Positions 25,336 through 33,997 of a DNA stretch of 49,398 bases are shown one piece after another. Source of the DNA: Methylotenera_A sp036676175 (GTDB lineage Bacteria > Pseudomonadota > Gammaproteobacteria > Burkholderiales > Methylophilaceae). The stretch is taken from contig JAKFDL010000054.1 of the NCBI GenBank assembly GCA_036676175.1, positions 1 to 49,398 of the forward strand. Direction: 5' to 3'. Every line of letters starts with the position of its first letter. The stretch's first letter is position 1. The notes below the pieces were generated by a model that saw only the letters and a program-made list of their open reading frames with translations, ran no database searches and was not told where the DNA came from. A program made the position numbers and the translations under genes.

Positions 25336-26583
25336 ATGCAGGACGTTAATAATCAAAGCCAGATTAACCAAGACCAGCAAAAGAAAGCATACGATATGCC
25401 AGATGCGCGTGGCCATTTTGGCCAATTTGGTGGCATTTTTGTGGCCGAGACGTTGGTTGAAGCACTTGAAGAGCTGCGTGTGATGTATGAAAAGTATCGT
25501 CACGATCGAGAGTTTTTAGCTGAGTATGCTTATGATTTGAAACACTTTGTCGGACGTCCCAGCCCAATTTATCATGCTGAGCGTTGGTCTAACAAGGTGG
25601 GTGGGGCACAGATTTATTTGAAGCGCGAAGATTTAAATCACACTGGTGCGCACAAAGTGAATAACACCATCGGCCAAGCCTTGTTAGCCAAGCGCATGGG
25701 TAAGCCTCGGGTGATTGCCGAAACAGGCGCTGGCCAGCATGGCGTAGCTACTGCGACGATTGCGGCACGTCTTGGTTTGGAGTGCGTAGTGTATATGGGC
25801 AGCGAGGATGTGAAACGCCAAGCACCTAACGTGTTTAGAATGAAGTTATTAGGCGCAACTGTGGTGCCGGTTGAAAGTGGCTCTAAAACGCTTAAAGATG
25901 CGTTGAATGAGGCAATGCGTGACTGGGTAACCAACATATCCAATACCTTTTATATTATCGGTACAGTGGCTGGCCCGCATCCGTATCCCATGATGGTACG
26001 CGATTTCCAAGCAGTGATTGGCATAGAGTCTAAACAGCAAATGCAAGAAATGATAGGTCGCCAGCCTGATGCGGTTGTTGCTTGCGTCGGTGGCGGCTCA
26101 AATGCCATGGGTATTTTTTACCCCTATATCGATGTGCCCAATGTGCGTTTGATTGGTGTAGAAGCGGCTGGTCATGGTATGGAAACGGGCATGCATGCAG
26201 CGCCGCTCACAGCCAATAGCCCCATCGGTGTGTTGCATGGCAATCGTACCTATTTAATGCAAGACAGCGACGGCAATATAACCGAAACACACTCAATTTC
26301 AGCTGGTTTGGATTACCCTGGTGTTGGGCCAGAACACGCCTGGTTAAAAGATATTAAACGTGCTGAATACGTGGCAATTACCGATGAAGAGGCCATGGCG
26401 GCTTTTCACAACCTGTGCCGTACTGAAGGTATTATTCCTGCTTTAGAATCAAGTCATGCCTTGGCTTACGCCGAAAAAATGGCCAAATCCATGCGCAAAG
26501 ATGAAGTGATATTAGTCAATTTATCTGGTCGCGGCGATAAAGATATCAATACTGTAGCCCGACTTGCCAACATCACCTTGTAA
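25336..26583 (+). CDS. trpB: Tryptophan synthase beta chain
   Basis: PLP enzyme joining indole and serine. 415 aa, about 20 longer than the E. coli protein because of a polar N-terminal tail (NNQSQINQDQQKK) before the conserved MPDARGHFGQFGG. The Schiff-base Lys107 is in HTGAHKVNNT, and the phosphate loop GGGSNAMGIF and the catalytic-loop ETGAGQHGVA are intact. An alternative start is the Met of MPDARG, but the upstream ATG has the ribosome site TTAGGAG. Confidence 0.97.
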   Translation: MQDVNNQSQINQDQQKKAYDMPDARGHFGQFGGIFVAETLVEALEELRVMYEKYRHDREFLAEYAYDLKHFVGRPSPIYHAERWSNKVGGAQIYLKREDLNHTGAHKVNNTIGQALLAKRMGKPRVIAETGAGQHGVATATIAARLGLECVVYMGSEDVKRQAPNVFRMKLLGATVVPVESGSKTLKDALNEAMRDWVTNISNTFYIIGTVAGPHPYPMMVRDFQAVIGIESKQQMQEMIGRQPDAVVACVGGGSNAMGIFYPYIDVPNVRLIGVEAAGHGMETGMHAAPLTANSPIGVLHGNRTYLMQDSDGNITETHSISAGLDYPGVGPEHAWLKDIKRAEYVAITDEEAMAAFHNLCRTEGIIPALESSHALAYAEKMAKSMRKDEVILVNLSGRGDKDINTVARLANITL

Positions 26584-26633
26584 ATCGAAAACCACTTCAC
26601 AATGCTGCGTTACTTCACTAAAAACCAAAAACT

Positions 26634-26666
26634 CGCATATAAAGCATATGCGTCGTTTTTATTTTT
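26634..26666 (+). terminator. Intrinsic terminator candidate after trpB
   Basis: CGCATAT pairs with ATATGCG around AAAGC, followed by TCGTTTTTATTTTT. It lies within the 152-base gap between trpB and trpA and inside a 40-codon open frame, so only one of the two readings may be functional. Confidence 0.6.
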
Positions 26667-26735
26667 AGCGCTCGCCTTGCCTTGTTTTGTGCTTTTTAAT
26701 TTCCAGTTCTATTCGAATTTATAAAACTCAAACAT

Positions 26736-27536
26736 ATGTCTCGCATTCAAACAGTATTTTCCACCCTTAAAGCCAATCACAAAAAAGCCTTAATCCCATA
26801 CATCACCGCAGGCGATCCACATCCTAAGCATACCGTGGCCATTTTGCACACATTGGTAAAAAACGGTGCGGATATGATTGAATTAGGCATCCCTTTTTCT
26901 GATCCGATGGCTGATGGCCCGGTGATTCAGCGCGCAAGCGAACGTGCGTTGGTGCATAAAGTTGGCTTAAGTAGAGTGCTGGAAATGGTGAAGGAATTTC
27001 GCCAAACTGATACCACAACCCCAATAATATTAATGGGTTACGCAAATCCTATCGAGGCGATGGGGGCAGAAAAATTTACTCAGGCTGCTAAAGCGGCGGG
27101 TGTGGATGGTGTGCTGACAGTGGATTATCCGCCAGAAGAATGTAAAGAATTCATCGCCAGTCTGCTAGCGGCAGGCATGGATAGCATTTTCTTGCTGTCA
27201 CCGACTTCTGACAGCGCGCGCGTGGATTTGATTGTTAACCAAGCCAGTGGCTTTTTGTATTACGTTTCGTTAAAAGGCGTAACAGGCGCCGCTAATATGG
27301 ATGTCACACAAGTAAAGGCACGTGTAGCAGAGATTCGCAGCAAAACTAGTTTGCCAATTGGTGTGGGCTTTGGTATTAAAGATGCCGCGACTGCTAAACA
27401 AGTGGCGGAATTTGCTGACGCGATTGTCGTCGGAAGCCGCATGGTAGTCACGATTGAGAATTCAACTGAAGACAATTTAATGCAAAATATTAGCGGCCTG
27501 ATGCAAGAATTGCGACAAGCAATCGATTCAAACTAG
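26736..27536 (+). CDS. trpA: Tryptophan synthase alpha chain
   Basis: Cleaves indole-3-glycerol phosphate and channels indole to TrpB. TIM barrel of 266 aa. Catalytic Glu49 (MIELGIPFSD) and Asp60 (PMADGPVIQ) are present, and the phosphate-binding GVGFGIKD and VVGSRMV segments are intact. It is separated from trpB by an unusually long 152 bases, so partial independent expression is possible. Confidence 0.97.
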   Translation: MSRIQTVFSTLKANHKKALIPYITAGDPHPKHTVAILHTLVKNGADMIELGIPFSDPMADGPVIQRASERALVHKVGLSRVLEMVKEFRQTDTTTPIILMGYANPIEAMGAEKFTQAAKAAGVDGVLTVDYPPEECKEFIASLLAAGMDSIFLLSPTSDSARVDLIVNQASGFLYYVSLKGVTGAANMDVTQVKARVAEIRSKTSLPIGVGFGIKDAATAKQVAEFADAIVVGSRMVVTIENSTEDNLMQNISGLMQELRQAIDSN

Positions 27537-27560
27537 CGGGAATTTGTAAAGGGGAAGTAC

Positions 27561-28427
27561 ATGAGTTGGTTAGATAAAATTCCACAAAAGATTAAACGTG
27601 TTGTCGATTCAGCACAAAAGAAAAATGTGCCAGAAGGCCTATGGAGTAAATGCGATTCATGTTTGACGGTGCTCTATAAAACCGATTTAGACAGTAATCT
27701 GGAAGTGTGCCCAAAATGTTCGCATCACAACAGAATTGGCGCGCGCAGTCGCTTAAACCAATTGCTGGATGCTGAAGATCGCGAAGAAATCGGTGCCAAT
27801 GTAGAACCTATCGATCCACTAAAGTTTAAAGACAGTAAAAGTTATGCTGATCGCATTAAGGCAGCGCAAAAAGAGGGTGGGGAAAAAGATGCACTAGTTG
27901 TCATGCAGGGCAAAATTCTTGGCGTTGATGTAGTGGTGGCTGCGTTTGAGTTTAAATTTATGGGTGGCTCAATGGGCGCAGTAGTGGGCGAACGTTTTGT
28001 GCGCGGCGTGGATGCTGCCATTAAAAGTAAAGCCGCATTTATTTGTATCTCGGCCAGTGGAGGCGCGCGTATGCAGGAGGGATTGTTGTCGCTGATGCAA
28101 ATGGCCAAAACGAGTGCCGCCCTCACCAAATTAGCTAACGCGGGCTTGCCGTATATTTCGGTGTTGACAGACCCAACGATGGGCGGTGTTTCGGCCAGTT
28201 TTGCCATGTTGGGCGATGTGATTATTGCCGAACCGAATGCGTTGATTGGCTTTGCTGGCCCGCGCGTTATTGAACAAACAGTACGTGAAACCCTACCGGA
28301 AGGCTTTCAGCGTGCGGAGTTTTTGGTAGAGCATGGCGCGGTGGATTTAATCATTGATCGACGTGAAATGCGCCAAAGGTTAGCGAATATATTGTCTAAT
28401 TTGATGCATGCGAACAAAGCAGCTTAA
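27561..28427 (+). CDS. accD: Acetyl-CoA carboxylase carboxyltransferase, beta subunit
   Basis: Carboxyltransferase half that, with AccA, makes malonyl-CoA for fatty acids. 288 aa. The N-terminal zinc ribbon has Cys31, Cys34, Cys50 and Cys53. The crotonase-fold domain has SASGGARMQEGLLSLMQMAKT and DPTMGGVSASFAMLGD. A GGGGAAG ribosome site precedes the ATG. trpA-accD-folC is the standard proteobacterial order. Confidence 0.97.
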   Translation: MSWLDKIPQKIKRVVDSAQKKNVPEGLWSKCDSCLTVLYKTDLDSNLEVCPKCSHHNRIGARSRLNQLLDAEDREEIGANVEPIDPLKFKDSKSYADRIKAAQKEGGEKDALVVMQGKILGVDVVVAAFEFKFMGGSMGAVVGERFVRGVDAAIKSKAAFICISASGGARMQEGLLSLMQMAKTSAALTKLANAGLPYISVLTDPTMGGVSASFAMLGDVIIAEPNALIGFAGPRVIEQTVRETLPEGFQRAEFLVEHGAVDLIIDRREMRQRLANILSNLMHANKAA

Positions 28428-28466
28428 GCATAGTTATTTAATTAAGTAGCCTAATATAAAACTGAC

Positions 28467-29786
28467 GTGACAGCCAACAAAACCCAGCCAATTCTTCAAC
28501 CTAAAACCGTAGTTGAATGGCTGGCTTACATAGAAGCCCTACATCCTAAAGCCATTGCCATGGGCTTGGATAGGGTCAAGTTAGTCATCGATAAGCTTCA
28601 GCTCAACCCCACTTTTCCTATCATCACCGTAGCCGGTACTAACGGCAAAGGCTCAGTATGTGCCATGCTCAGCCATATCTACACACAGGCGGGTTATCGC
28701 GTGGGTTGTTACACTTCGCCACACATCAATCATTATAGTGAGCGCGTGACAGTCAACTTGCAGCCTATTGCAGATGACGATTTATGTGTTGCATTTGCTG
28801 CTGTAGAAGCTGCACGTGGTGATGTGGCACTGACCTATTTTGAGATGGGCACACTGGCGGCAATGTGGCATTTTTGTCGCCAGCAATTAGACGTATGCAT
28901 TTTAGAAATTGGGCTAGGCGGAAGGCTGGATGCAGTGAATGCTTTTGAACCGAACTGTGCCATTGTCACCACGATAGCGTTAGACCACATGGAGTTTTTG
29001 GGAGATACACGGGAGAAAATTGGCTTTGAAAAGGCAGGCGTGTTTCGTGCTAACAAACTTGCAGTTTGTGGGGATGAAAACCCGCCTGATAGCTTGGTGG
29101 ATTATGCAAAAAAAATTGGGGCAGACTTGCAACTCATCCAACGTGACTTTCAAGTAACCAAAACCAAAGCAGGCTGGCAATATACTGCTAAAAATTTCCA
29201 TTTAGACTTACCAAATCTTGGCTTGATTGGCGATTTTCAATTGAACAACGCCGCCTGTGTAGTATGCACAGTACTGCATTTAAGCGATATTTTGCCAATA
29301 GCCATATCCGAGCAATCAAATGCCGGCCTGCAAGCCAATATCTATCAGGCTCTCGGCGCGGTGAATTTGATGGGTCGTTTCCAGCAACTACGATCAAACC
29401 CACAAGTGATTGTTGATGTGGCACATAATCCGCACGCTGCCAAATCACTAGCACAAAATTTAAAATCTATCCCGTGCGCAGGCAAGACGCTGGCGGTATT
29501 TGGCATGCTGGCCGATAAAGATATCGCAGGTACGATTGAAGCGGTGCAGGCAGAAATTGACGCGTGGTATTTGGCTGATATCCAAAATGCGCGTGGTGCA
29601 AAAGCGCGCGAAATTTATCAAGTTTTACAGGAAGTTTTATTTAAAGCCAAGCGTAAAGAATCAAGCCATCTTTTTGAGAATGTTGCTGCTGCACTAGCCG
29701 CAGCCTGTATCGATGCCGATAAAAATGATAGAATCATCGTATTCGGATCGTTTTACACCGTGGCAGATGCAATGGCTGCCGGTTAA
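28467..29786 (+). CDS. folC: Dihydrofolate synthase / folylpolyglutamate synthase
   Basis: ATP-dependent Mur-ligase-family enzyme that makes dihydrofolate and adds glutamates to folates. 439 aa. The ATP loop is TVAGTNGKGSVCAML (residues 54-68). ILEIGLGGRLDAVNAF and TTIALDHMEFLGDT are family signatures, and the C-terminal domain has VDVAHNPHAA. The start is read as GTG; the ribosome site is poor, but the next in-frame starts would cut the conserved N-terminus. Confidence 0.95.
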   Translation: MTANKTQPILQPKTVVEWLAYIEALHPKAIAMGLDRVKLVIDKLQLNPTFPIITVAGTNGKGSVCAMLSHIYTQAGYRVGCYTSPHINHYSERVTVNLQPIADDDLCVAFAAVEAARGDVALTYFEMGTLAAMWHFCRQQLDVCILEIGLGGRLDAVNAFEPNCAIVTTIALDHMEFLGDTREKIGFEKAGVFRANKLAVCGDENPPDSLVDYAKKIGADLQLIQRDFQVTKTKAGWQYTAKNFHLDLPNLGLIGDFQLNNAACVVCTVLHLSDILPIAISEQSNAGLQANIYQALGAVNLMGRFQQLRSNPQVIVDVAHNPHAAKSLAQNLKSIPCAGKTLAVFGMLADKDIAGTIEAVQAEIDAWYLADIQNARGAKAREIYQVLQEVLFKAKRKESSHLFENVAAALAAACIDADKNDRIIVFGSFYTVADAMAAG

Positions 29787-29796
29787 GCGTGTTACA

Positions 29797-29813
29797 TAGT
29801 AAAAGCTTGTAAA
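29797..29813 (+). repeat. 17-base repeat, copy 2
   Basis: TAGTAAAAGCTTGTAAA in the folC-dedD gap, identical to 18208-18224. Confidence 0.6.
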
Positions 29814-29856
29814 ACTAATGGCGTACCCTCATATTAAACCAAGCAAAAGGTAAATC

Positions 29857-30438
29857 ATGCAAAGAGAGCCAGTGAGCGACCTAGAGTTAAATTTAAAAAA
29901 GCGTGCGCGCCGTCGTCTAGTTGGCGCTATTGCATTAGTGTTGCTGATGGTAATTGTGTTGCCGATGATATTGAAAGACCGAGCTGCAATTGCTCCTGCA
30001 GAGAAAATCATCATAACGCTCCCCAATGAACAATCTCAGCAAGCCCCATCAGATTTTGATTCAAGCATTGTGCCGGCAGAGCCTGCGGATGCAGTAACGG
30101 ATGAAACTAAGCCAGAAGCTCTACCTGAGAAAGAAACGAATATAGCCACCAGCCCGGATACTGAAGCCACTGCCCCTGCAAAGGACACGTCAGCAAAAGA
30201 AACGGCTGGCAACAAGTTTTATGTACAAGTGGGTGTGTTTTCAGATGCAGGTAATGTAAAGCAATTGCAAGCTAAATTAACTGATTTAGGCTATAAATCA
30301 CAAACTGAAAAAATAAGCACTGATAAAGGCCAGAAGATACGCTTACGCACGCAAGTGTTTGGAGATAGGAATGAAGCAGCGATTGCCTTAGAGAATATTA
30401 AAGACGCTGGCCTCACGGGCATGGTGGTTAGCCAGTAA
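29857..30438 (+). CDS. dedD: SPOR-domain membrane protein (DedD-like)
   Basis: 193-residue inner-membrane protein. A basic N-terminus (KKRARRRLVG) is followed by one helix at about 22-40, an Ala/Glu/Pro-rich periplasmic linker (about 50-115) and a C-terminal SPOR domain (about 118-193: NKFYVQVGVFSDAGNVKQLQ). SPOR domains bind denuded peptidoglycan at the division septum. The folC-dedD-cvpA-purF order supports the name; the sequence alone shows only membrane anchor plus SPOR. Confidence 0.88.
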   Translation: MQREPVSDLELNLKKRARRRLVGAIALVLLMVIVLPMILKDRAAIAPAEKIIITLPNEQSQQAPSDFDSSIVPAEPADAVTDETKPEALPEKETNIATSPDTEATAPAKDTSAKETAGNKFYVQVGVFSDAGNVKQLQAKLTDLGYKSQTEKISTDKGQKIRLRTQVFGDRNEAAIALENIKDAGLTGMVVSQ

Positions 30439-30456
30439 TGCCAGAAAAAACACGCA

Positions 30457-30948
30457 ATGACCAGCTTTGATTACTCTGTTTTAATCATTATCGGTGTTTC
30501 TATTGTGGTCAGCATGATGCGTGGTGCCGTGCGTGAGATGCTGGCGATTGCAGGCTGGATTGTCGCAATTTATGTAGCAAAAACGTATGCCACACAGCTT
30601 ATACCGCTGTTGCCCCCAGATATTCCATCGGAGGCTCTAAAGATATTGGCAGCGCATATTATTGTTTTTTTTGGAGTTTTGTTAGTTGCAAGCTTGCTTA
30701 TAATTGCGCTCTCAAGTTTGATAAAAAAAATCGGCTTAAATTGGTTTAATCGTGGTGTAGGCGCAGTGTTTGGTTTTGCACGCGGTTTGTTGATTGTGTG
30801 CGTGTTGGTGTTTTTGGCAGGCCTTACCAGTTTGCCTAAAGATGCACGCTGGACCAATGCCATGTTTAGCTCGCCACTGGAAGCATTAGTGAAAAGCATG
30901 TTGCCTTTTGTGCCGCAAATGGTGGCAAAACATGTTCAATATGATTAG
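30457..30948 (+). CDS. cvpA: CvpA-family membrane protein
   Basis: 163-residue inner-membrane protein with four predicted helices. It matches CvpA (FDYSVLIIIGVSIVVSMMRGAVREML at the N-terminus, NRGVGAVFGFARGLLIV in the middle). Relatives are needed for colicin V production and bile or envelope tolerance; the molecular role is unclear. It lies directly before purF, the classic cvpA-purF arrangement. Confidence 0.92.
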   Translation: MTSFDYSVLIIIGVSIVVSMMRGAVREMLAIAGWIVAIYVAKTYATQLIPLLPPDIPSEALKILAAHIIVFFGVLLVASLLIIALSSLIKKIGLNWFNRGVGAVFGFARGLLIVCVLVFLAGLTSLPKDARWTNAMFSSPLEALVKSMLPFVPQMVAKHVQYD

Positions 30949-31008
30949 ACAATGTGTGATTAGTAAAAGTATGTTTAAATAGCAAAACCGGATGAGGAAC
31001 CTAAATTT

Positions 31009-32556
31009 ATGTGTGGTGTAATCGGCATCGTCGGTAAAAACCCAGTTAACCAGCTGTTGTATGATGGCTTGCTAGTGCTACAACATCGGGGGCAGGATGC
31101 TGCTGGTATTGTGACCTGTGACGGCAATACGTTTTTTATGCACAAAAACAATGGTTTGGTGAAAGATGTATTTCAAACCCGCCATATGCGCAGCCTTGTC
31201 GGCAATGTCGGAATTGGCCATGTGCGTTACCCTACGGCAGGCTCATCCAGTGCAGCTGAAGCACAACCGTTTTATGTGAACTCCCCATTCGGTATCGTGC
31301 TAGGCCACAACGGCAATCTGACCAATTCCGAGCAGCTCAAGTCTGAAATGTTCCGCCAGGATTTGCGTCACATCAATACGAGCTCCGATTCTGAAGTGCT
31401 GCTAAATGTGCTGGCGCACGAAATCGAAAAAACCTCTAAAAATGCAGTGCTCAATACCGATATGGCGTTTGATGCAGTGGCCGGGGTGCATCGCCGTTGT
31501 AAAGGCGCATATGCGGTAGTGGCGATGATCGCTAATTTTGGTTTATTGGCATTTCGAGACCCCAATGGTATTCGCCCCTTGGTGATAGGTAAGCAAGAAA
31601 CCGACAAAGGCACTGAATATATCGTAGCCTCAGAAAGCGTAGCGCTAGATGTTTTAGGCTTCAAAATGATGCGCGACGTGGCTCCTGGTGAAGCTGTATT
31701 TATTGATATGGACGGGAATCTATTTAGCCGTCAATGTGCTGAAAATGCAAAACTTAATCCCTGTATTTTTGAGTATGTCTATCTGGCCAGACCAGATTCA
31801 GTGATTGATGGGATTTCAGTGTACCAAACCCGTTTAGATATGGGCGTTAGCTTAGCGAATAAGATTAAGCGCGAATGGGCTGATAAAAAAATTGACGTAG
31901 TGATACCGATTCCAGACACTAGCAGGCCAAGTGCCCTGCAAGTTGGCATTAGCTTGGGGCTAGATTATCGCGAAGGCTTTATTAAAAATCGTTATATTGG
32001 CCGCACTTTTATTATGCCGGGCCAAGCCTTGCGCAAAAAATCTGTTAGACAAAAACTCAATCCGATTGGCATTGAATTTAAAGGCAAAAATGTGCTGCTA
32101 GTGGATGACTCCATCGTACGTGGCACAACCTCGCAGCAAATTGTACAAATGGCGCGTGATGCTGGTGCCAATAAAGTATATTTTGCTTCAGCAGCCCCGC
32201 CAGTGCGCTTTCCTAATGTGTATGGCATTGATATGCCGAGCCGCGATGAGTTGCTTGCCACCGGGCGTAGCGATGAAGAAATCTGTAAGGAGATCGGCGC
32301 AGATGCGCTGATTTATCAAGATCTGGATGATTTGGTAGGTGATATAAAGCTGAGCAATACGGCGATTGCAAACTTCGATTGCAGCTGTTTTGATGGCAAT
32401 TATGTCACGGGTGATGTGGATGCGGCTTACTTGAACCGTATCGAGTCTGCGCGCGGTGATGCAAATAAAAAGCAAAAGCCAGCTAACGCCAGCACGCAAA
32501 TGGATTTAAACTTGATCGATACCGAAGAAGATGCCGAGGAAGTTTCTACAGTATAA
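31009..32556 (+). CDS. purF: Amidophosphoribosyltransferase
   Basis: First committed step of purine synthesis: PRPP plus glutamine to phosphoribosylamine. 515 aa. The glutaminase nucleophile is Cys2 after Met removal (MCGVIGIVG). The phosphoribosyl site is NVLLVDDSIVRGTTSQQ. LQHRGQDAAGI and VRYPTAGSSS are intact. The C-terminal tail of about 30 residues is polar (NKKQKPANASTQMD) and probably flexible. metZ follows after a 229-base leader region. Confidence 0.97.
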   Translation: MCGVIGIVGKNPVNQLLYDGLLVLQHRGQDAAGIVTCDGNTFFMHKNNGLVKDVFQTRHMRSLVGNVGIGHVRYPTAGSSSAAEAQPFYVNSPFGIVLGHNGNLTNSEQLKSEMFRQDLRHINTSSDSEVLLNVLAHEIEKTSKNAVLNTDMAFDAVAGVHRRCKGAYAVVAMIANFGLLAFRDPNGIRPLVIGKQETDKGTEYIVASESVALDVLGFKMMRDVAPGEAVFIDMDGNLFSRQCAENAKLNPCIFEYVYLARPDSVIDGISVYQTRLDMGVSLANKIKREWADKKIDVVIPIPDTSRPSALQVGISLGLDYREGFIKNRYIGRTFIMPGQALRKKSVRQKLNPIGIEFKGKNVLLVDDSIVRGTTSQQIVQMARDAGANKVYFASAAPPVRFPNVYGIDMPSRDELLATGRSDEEICKEIGADALIYQDLDDLVGDIKLSNTAIANFDCSCFDGNYVTGDVDAAYLNRIESARGDANKKQKPANASTQMDLNLIDTEEDAEEVSTV

Positions 32557-32596
32557 ACATGCCTAGCTTAAAAATACTTGAGTCACTAAAAAATAC

Positions 32597-32625
32597 TTGA
32601 CCTAGGGTTTAGTTAGGCATAACAT
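32597..32625 (+). promoter_or_regulatory. metZ: Sigma-70-like promoter for metZ
   Basis: TTGACC (32597-32602), a 17-base spacer and TAACAT (32620-32625). The expected transcription start, about 32632, coincides with the first paired base of the riboswitch aptamer. The -35 overlaps the second of two AAAAATACTTGA direct repeats (32570-32581 and 32589-32600), which might bind a regulator. Confidence 0.6.
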
Positions 32626-32630
32626 GAAAT

Positions 32631-32708
32631 TGCGCTGATTTGAGTGGCCAACTTTAAACAAAGCCTTACTCAGCTTGCGAGCGCATAATAAATTCTGCTA
32701 AAGCGAGG
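32631..32708 (+). promoter_or_regulatory. SAM-II-type riboswitch aptamer, long-loop form
   Basis: Stem P1 is TGCGCT (32631-32636) with AGCGCA (32680-32685). The conserved loop start GATTT follows P1. After P1 comes TAATAAAT then GCTAAA (32697-32702), matching the SAM-II core GATAAAT...GCTAAA as I remember it. Pseudoknot P2 can form between 32669-32678 (CTCAGCTTGC) and 32697-32707: CTC-GAG, GCTT-AAGC and GC-GC. An extra hairpin (CTTT AAAC AAAG, 32652-32663, extended by GG/CC) is inserted in loop 1. Position before the methionine gene metZ fits SAM feedback. The class is known mainly from alphaproteobacteria. Confidence 0.78.
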
Positions 32709-32717
32709 TAAAAAAAG

Positions 32718-32753
32718 AACCCGTTTTGGCGCAAGCTTAAACGGGTTTTTTAT
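32718..32753 (+). terminator. Intrinsic terminator/attenuator between the SAM-II element and metZ
   Basis: AACCCGTTT pairs with AAACGGGTT around a 12-base loop, followed by TTTTT. It lies downstream of the promoter and aptamer and 33 bases before the metZ ATG, so it can act as the riboswitch's expression platform as well as stopping purF transcripts. Its loop bases 32730-32737 are the exact reverse complement of aptamer bases 32672-32679. Confidence 0.88.
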
Positions 32754-32785
32754 TGGGCGAAAATCTTAAGTTCAGAAAGAGTTTT

Positions 32786-33973
32786 ATGAACATCAAACAT
32801 TATCATGCAGAAACCTTGAGTGTGCGCGCAGGCAGCGAAGCGACTGAGTATGGCGAGAACTCTGAAGCACTTTTCCTGAATTCTAGCTTCCGATTTAAAA
32901 GCGCTGCACAGGCAGCAGCGCGTTTTGGTGGACAAGAGCCAGGCAATATCTACTCGCGTTTTACCAATCCGACAGTGACAATGTTTCAAAATAAATTGGC
33001 TGCGTTGGAAGGTGCCGAGCAATGTGTGGCCACCTCTAGCGGTATGTCAGCTATTCTAGCTTGCGTCATGGGCCTATGCAGTGCAGGCGACCACATCGTG
33101 GCTTCACGCAGCATTTTTGGCACGTCGGTACAACTATTCAGCAACATCATGGCGCGCTGGGGTTTGGTAGTTACTTACGTTTCCTTGACCAATCCTGAAG
33201 AGTGGCAAGCAGCTGTATCGCCTAAGACAAAACTGTTTTTTGCCGAAACGCCTTCTAACCCACTTACCGAGGTTTGTGATATAGCAGCTTTGGCGGAAAT
33301 TGCCCATAAAGTAGACGCATATTTGGTGGTGGATAACTGCTTTTGCACGCCTGCCATTCAAAAACCGTTGGGGCTTGGTGCAGATATTATTATTCACTCC
33401 GCAACTAAATATATTGATGGACAAGGTAGATGCTTGGGCGGTGCTGTACTGGGGTCTAAGGTGTTAATGGAGCCTGTGTATGGATTTTTACGCAGCGCAG
33501 GGGTCACCATGAGCGCGTTTAACGCTTGGGTATTTTTAAAAGGCTTAGAAACCTTGCATGTGAGGATGGAAGCACACGCCAAGCGTGCCCTAGATCTGGC
33601 GACTTGGCTTGAAGATCAGCCACAAGTGGCGCGTGTTTTTTATCCAGGCTTAAGTTCACATCCGCAACATCTATTGGCCATGCAGCAACAGTTAAGTGGA
33701 GGCGGTATCGTAAGTTTTGAGGTGAGGCCAAAAGCTGGGGAAACGGCAACGCAGGCCGCTTGGGCGCTGATAGATGCAACGGAATTGATTTCGATAACCG
33801 CTAATTTGGGCGATGCTAAAAGTACCATTACCCACCCAGCAACTACCACGCACAGCCGCATTACAGCAGAGGCGCGCGTAGCAGCAGGTATACAAGATAA
33901 CTTGGTGCGTATTGCGGTAGGCTTAGAGCATCTGGAAGATTTAAAAGCAGATTTGAGTTTACTCAGCAAATAA
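32786..33973 (+). CDS. metZ: O-succinylhomoserine sulfhydrylase
   Basis: PLP enzyme of the Cys/Met-metabolism family that makes homocysteine from O-succinylhomoserine and sulfide. About 395 aa from the Met of MNIKHYHAETLSVRAG. The frame is open to 32753, but that extension reads through the terminator tail and is unlike the family. Motifs are the PLP-binding SSGMSAILACVMGL and Schiff-base Lys in HSATKYIDGQGRCLGG. NPLTEVCDIAALAE is typical. purF-metZ adjacency is common in betaproteobacteria. Expression is probably controlled by the SAM-II/terminator leader. Confidence 0.93.
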   Translation: MNIKHYHAETLSVRAGSEATEYGENSEALFLNSSFRFKSAAQAAARFGGQEPGNIYSRFTNPTVTMFQNKLAALEGAEQCVATSSGMSAILACVMGLCSAGDHIVASRSIFGTSVQLFSNIMARWGLVVTYVSLTNPEEWQAAVSPKTKLFFAETPSNPLTEVCDIAALAEIAHKVDAYLVVDNCFCTPAIQKPLGLGADIIIHSATKYIDGQGRCLGGAVLGSKVLMEPVYGFLRSAGVTMSAFNAWVFLKGLETLHVRMEAHAKRALDLATWLEDQPQVARVFYPGLSSHPQHLLAMQQQLSGGGIVSFEVRPKAGETATQAAWALIDATELISITANLGDAKSTITHPATTTHSRITAEARVAAGIQDNLVRIAVGLEHLEDLKADLSLLSK

Positions 33974-33997
33974 GAATAATATAAATAAAGGCTAGTG

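Noticed and set aside
32753..32785. Upstream start for metZ
   Set aside because: Would place the start on the terminator's T tail and add residues foreign to the family; the ATG at 32786 has AGAAAGAG upstream.
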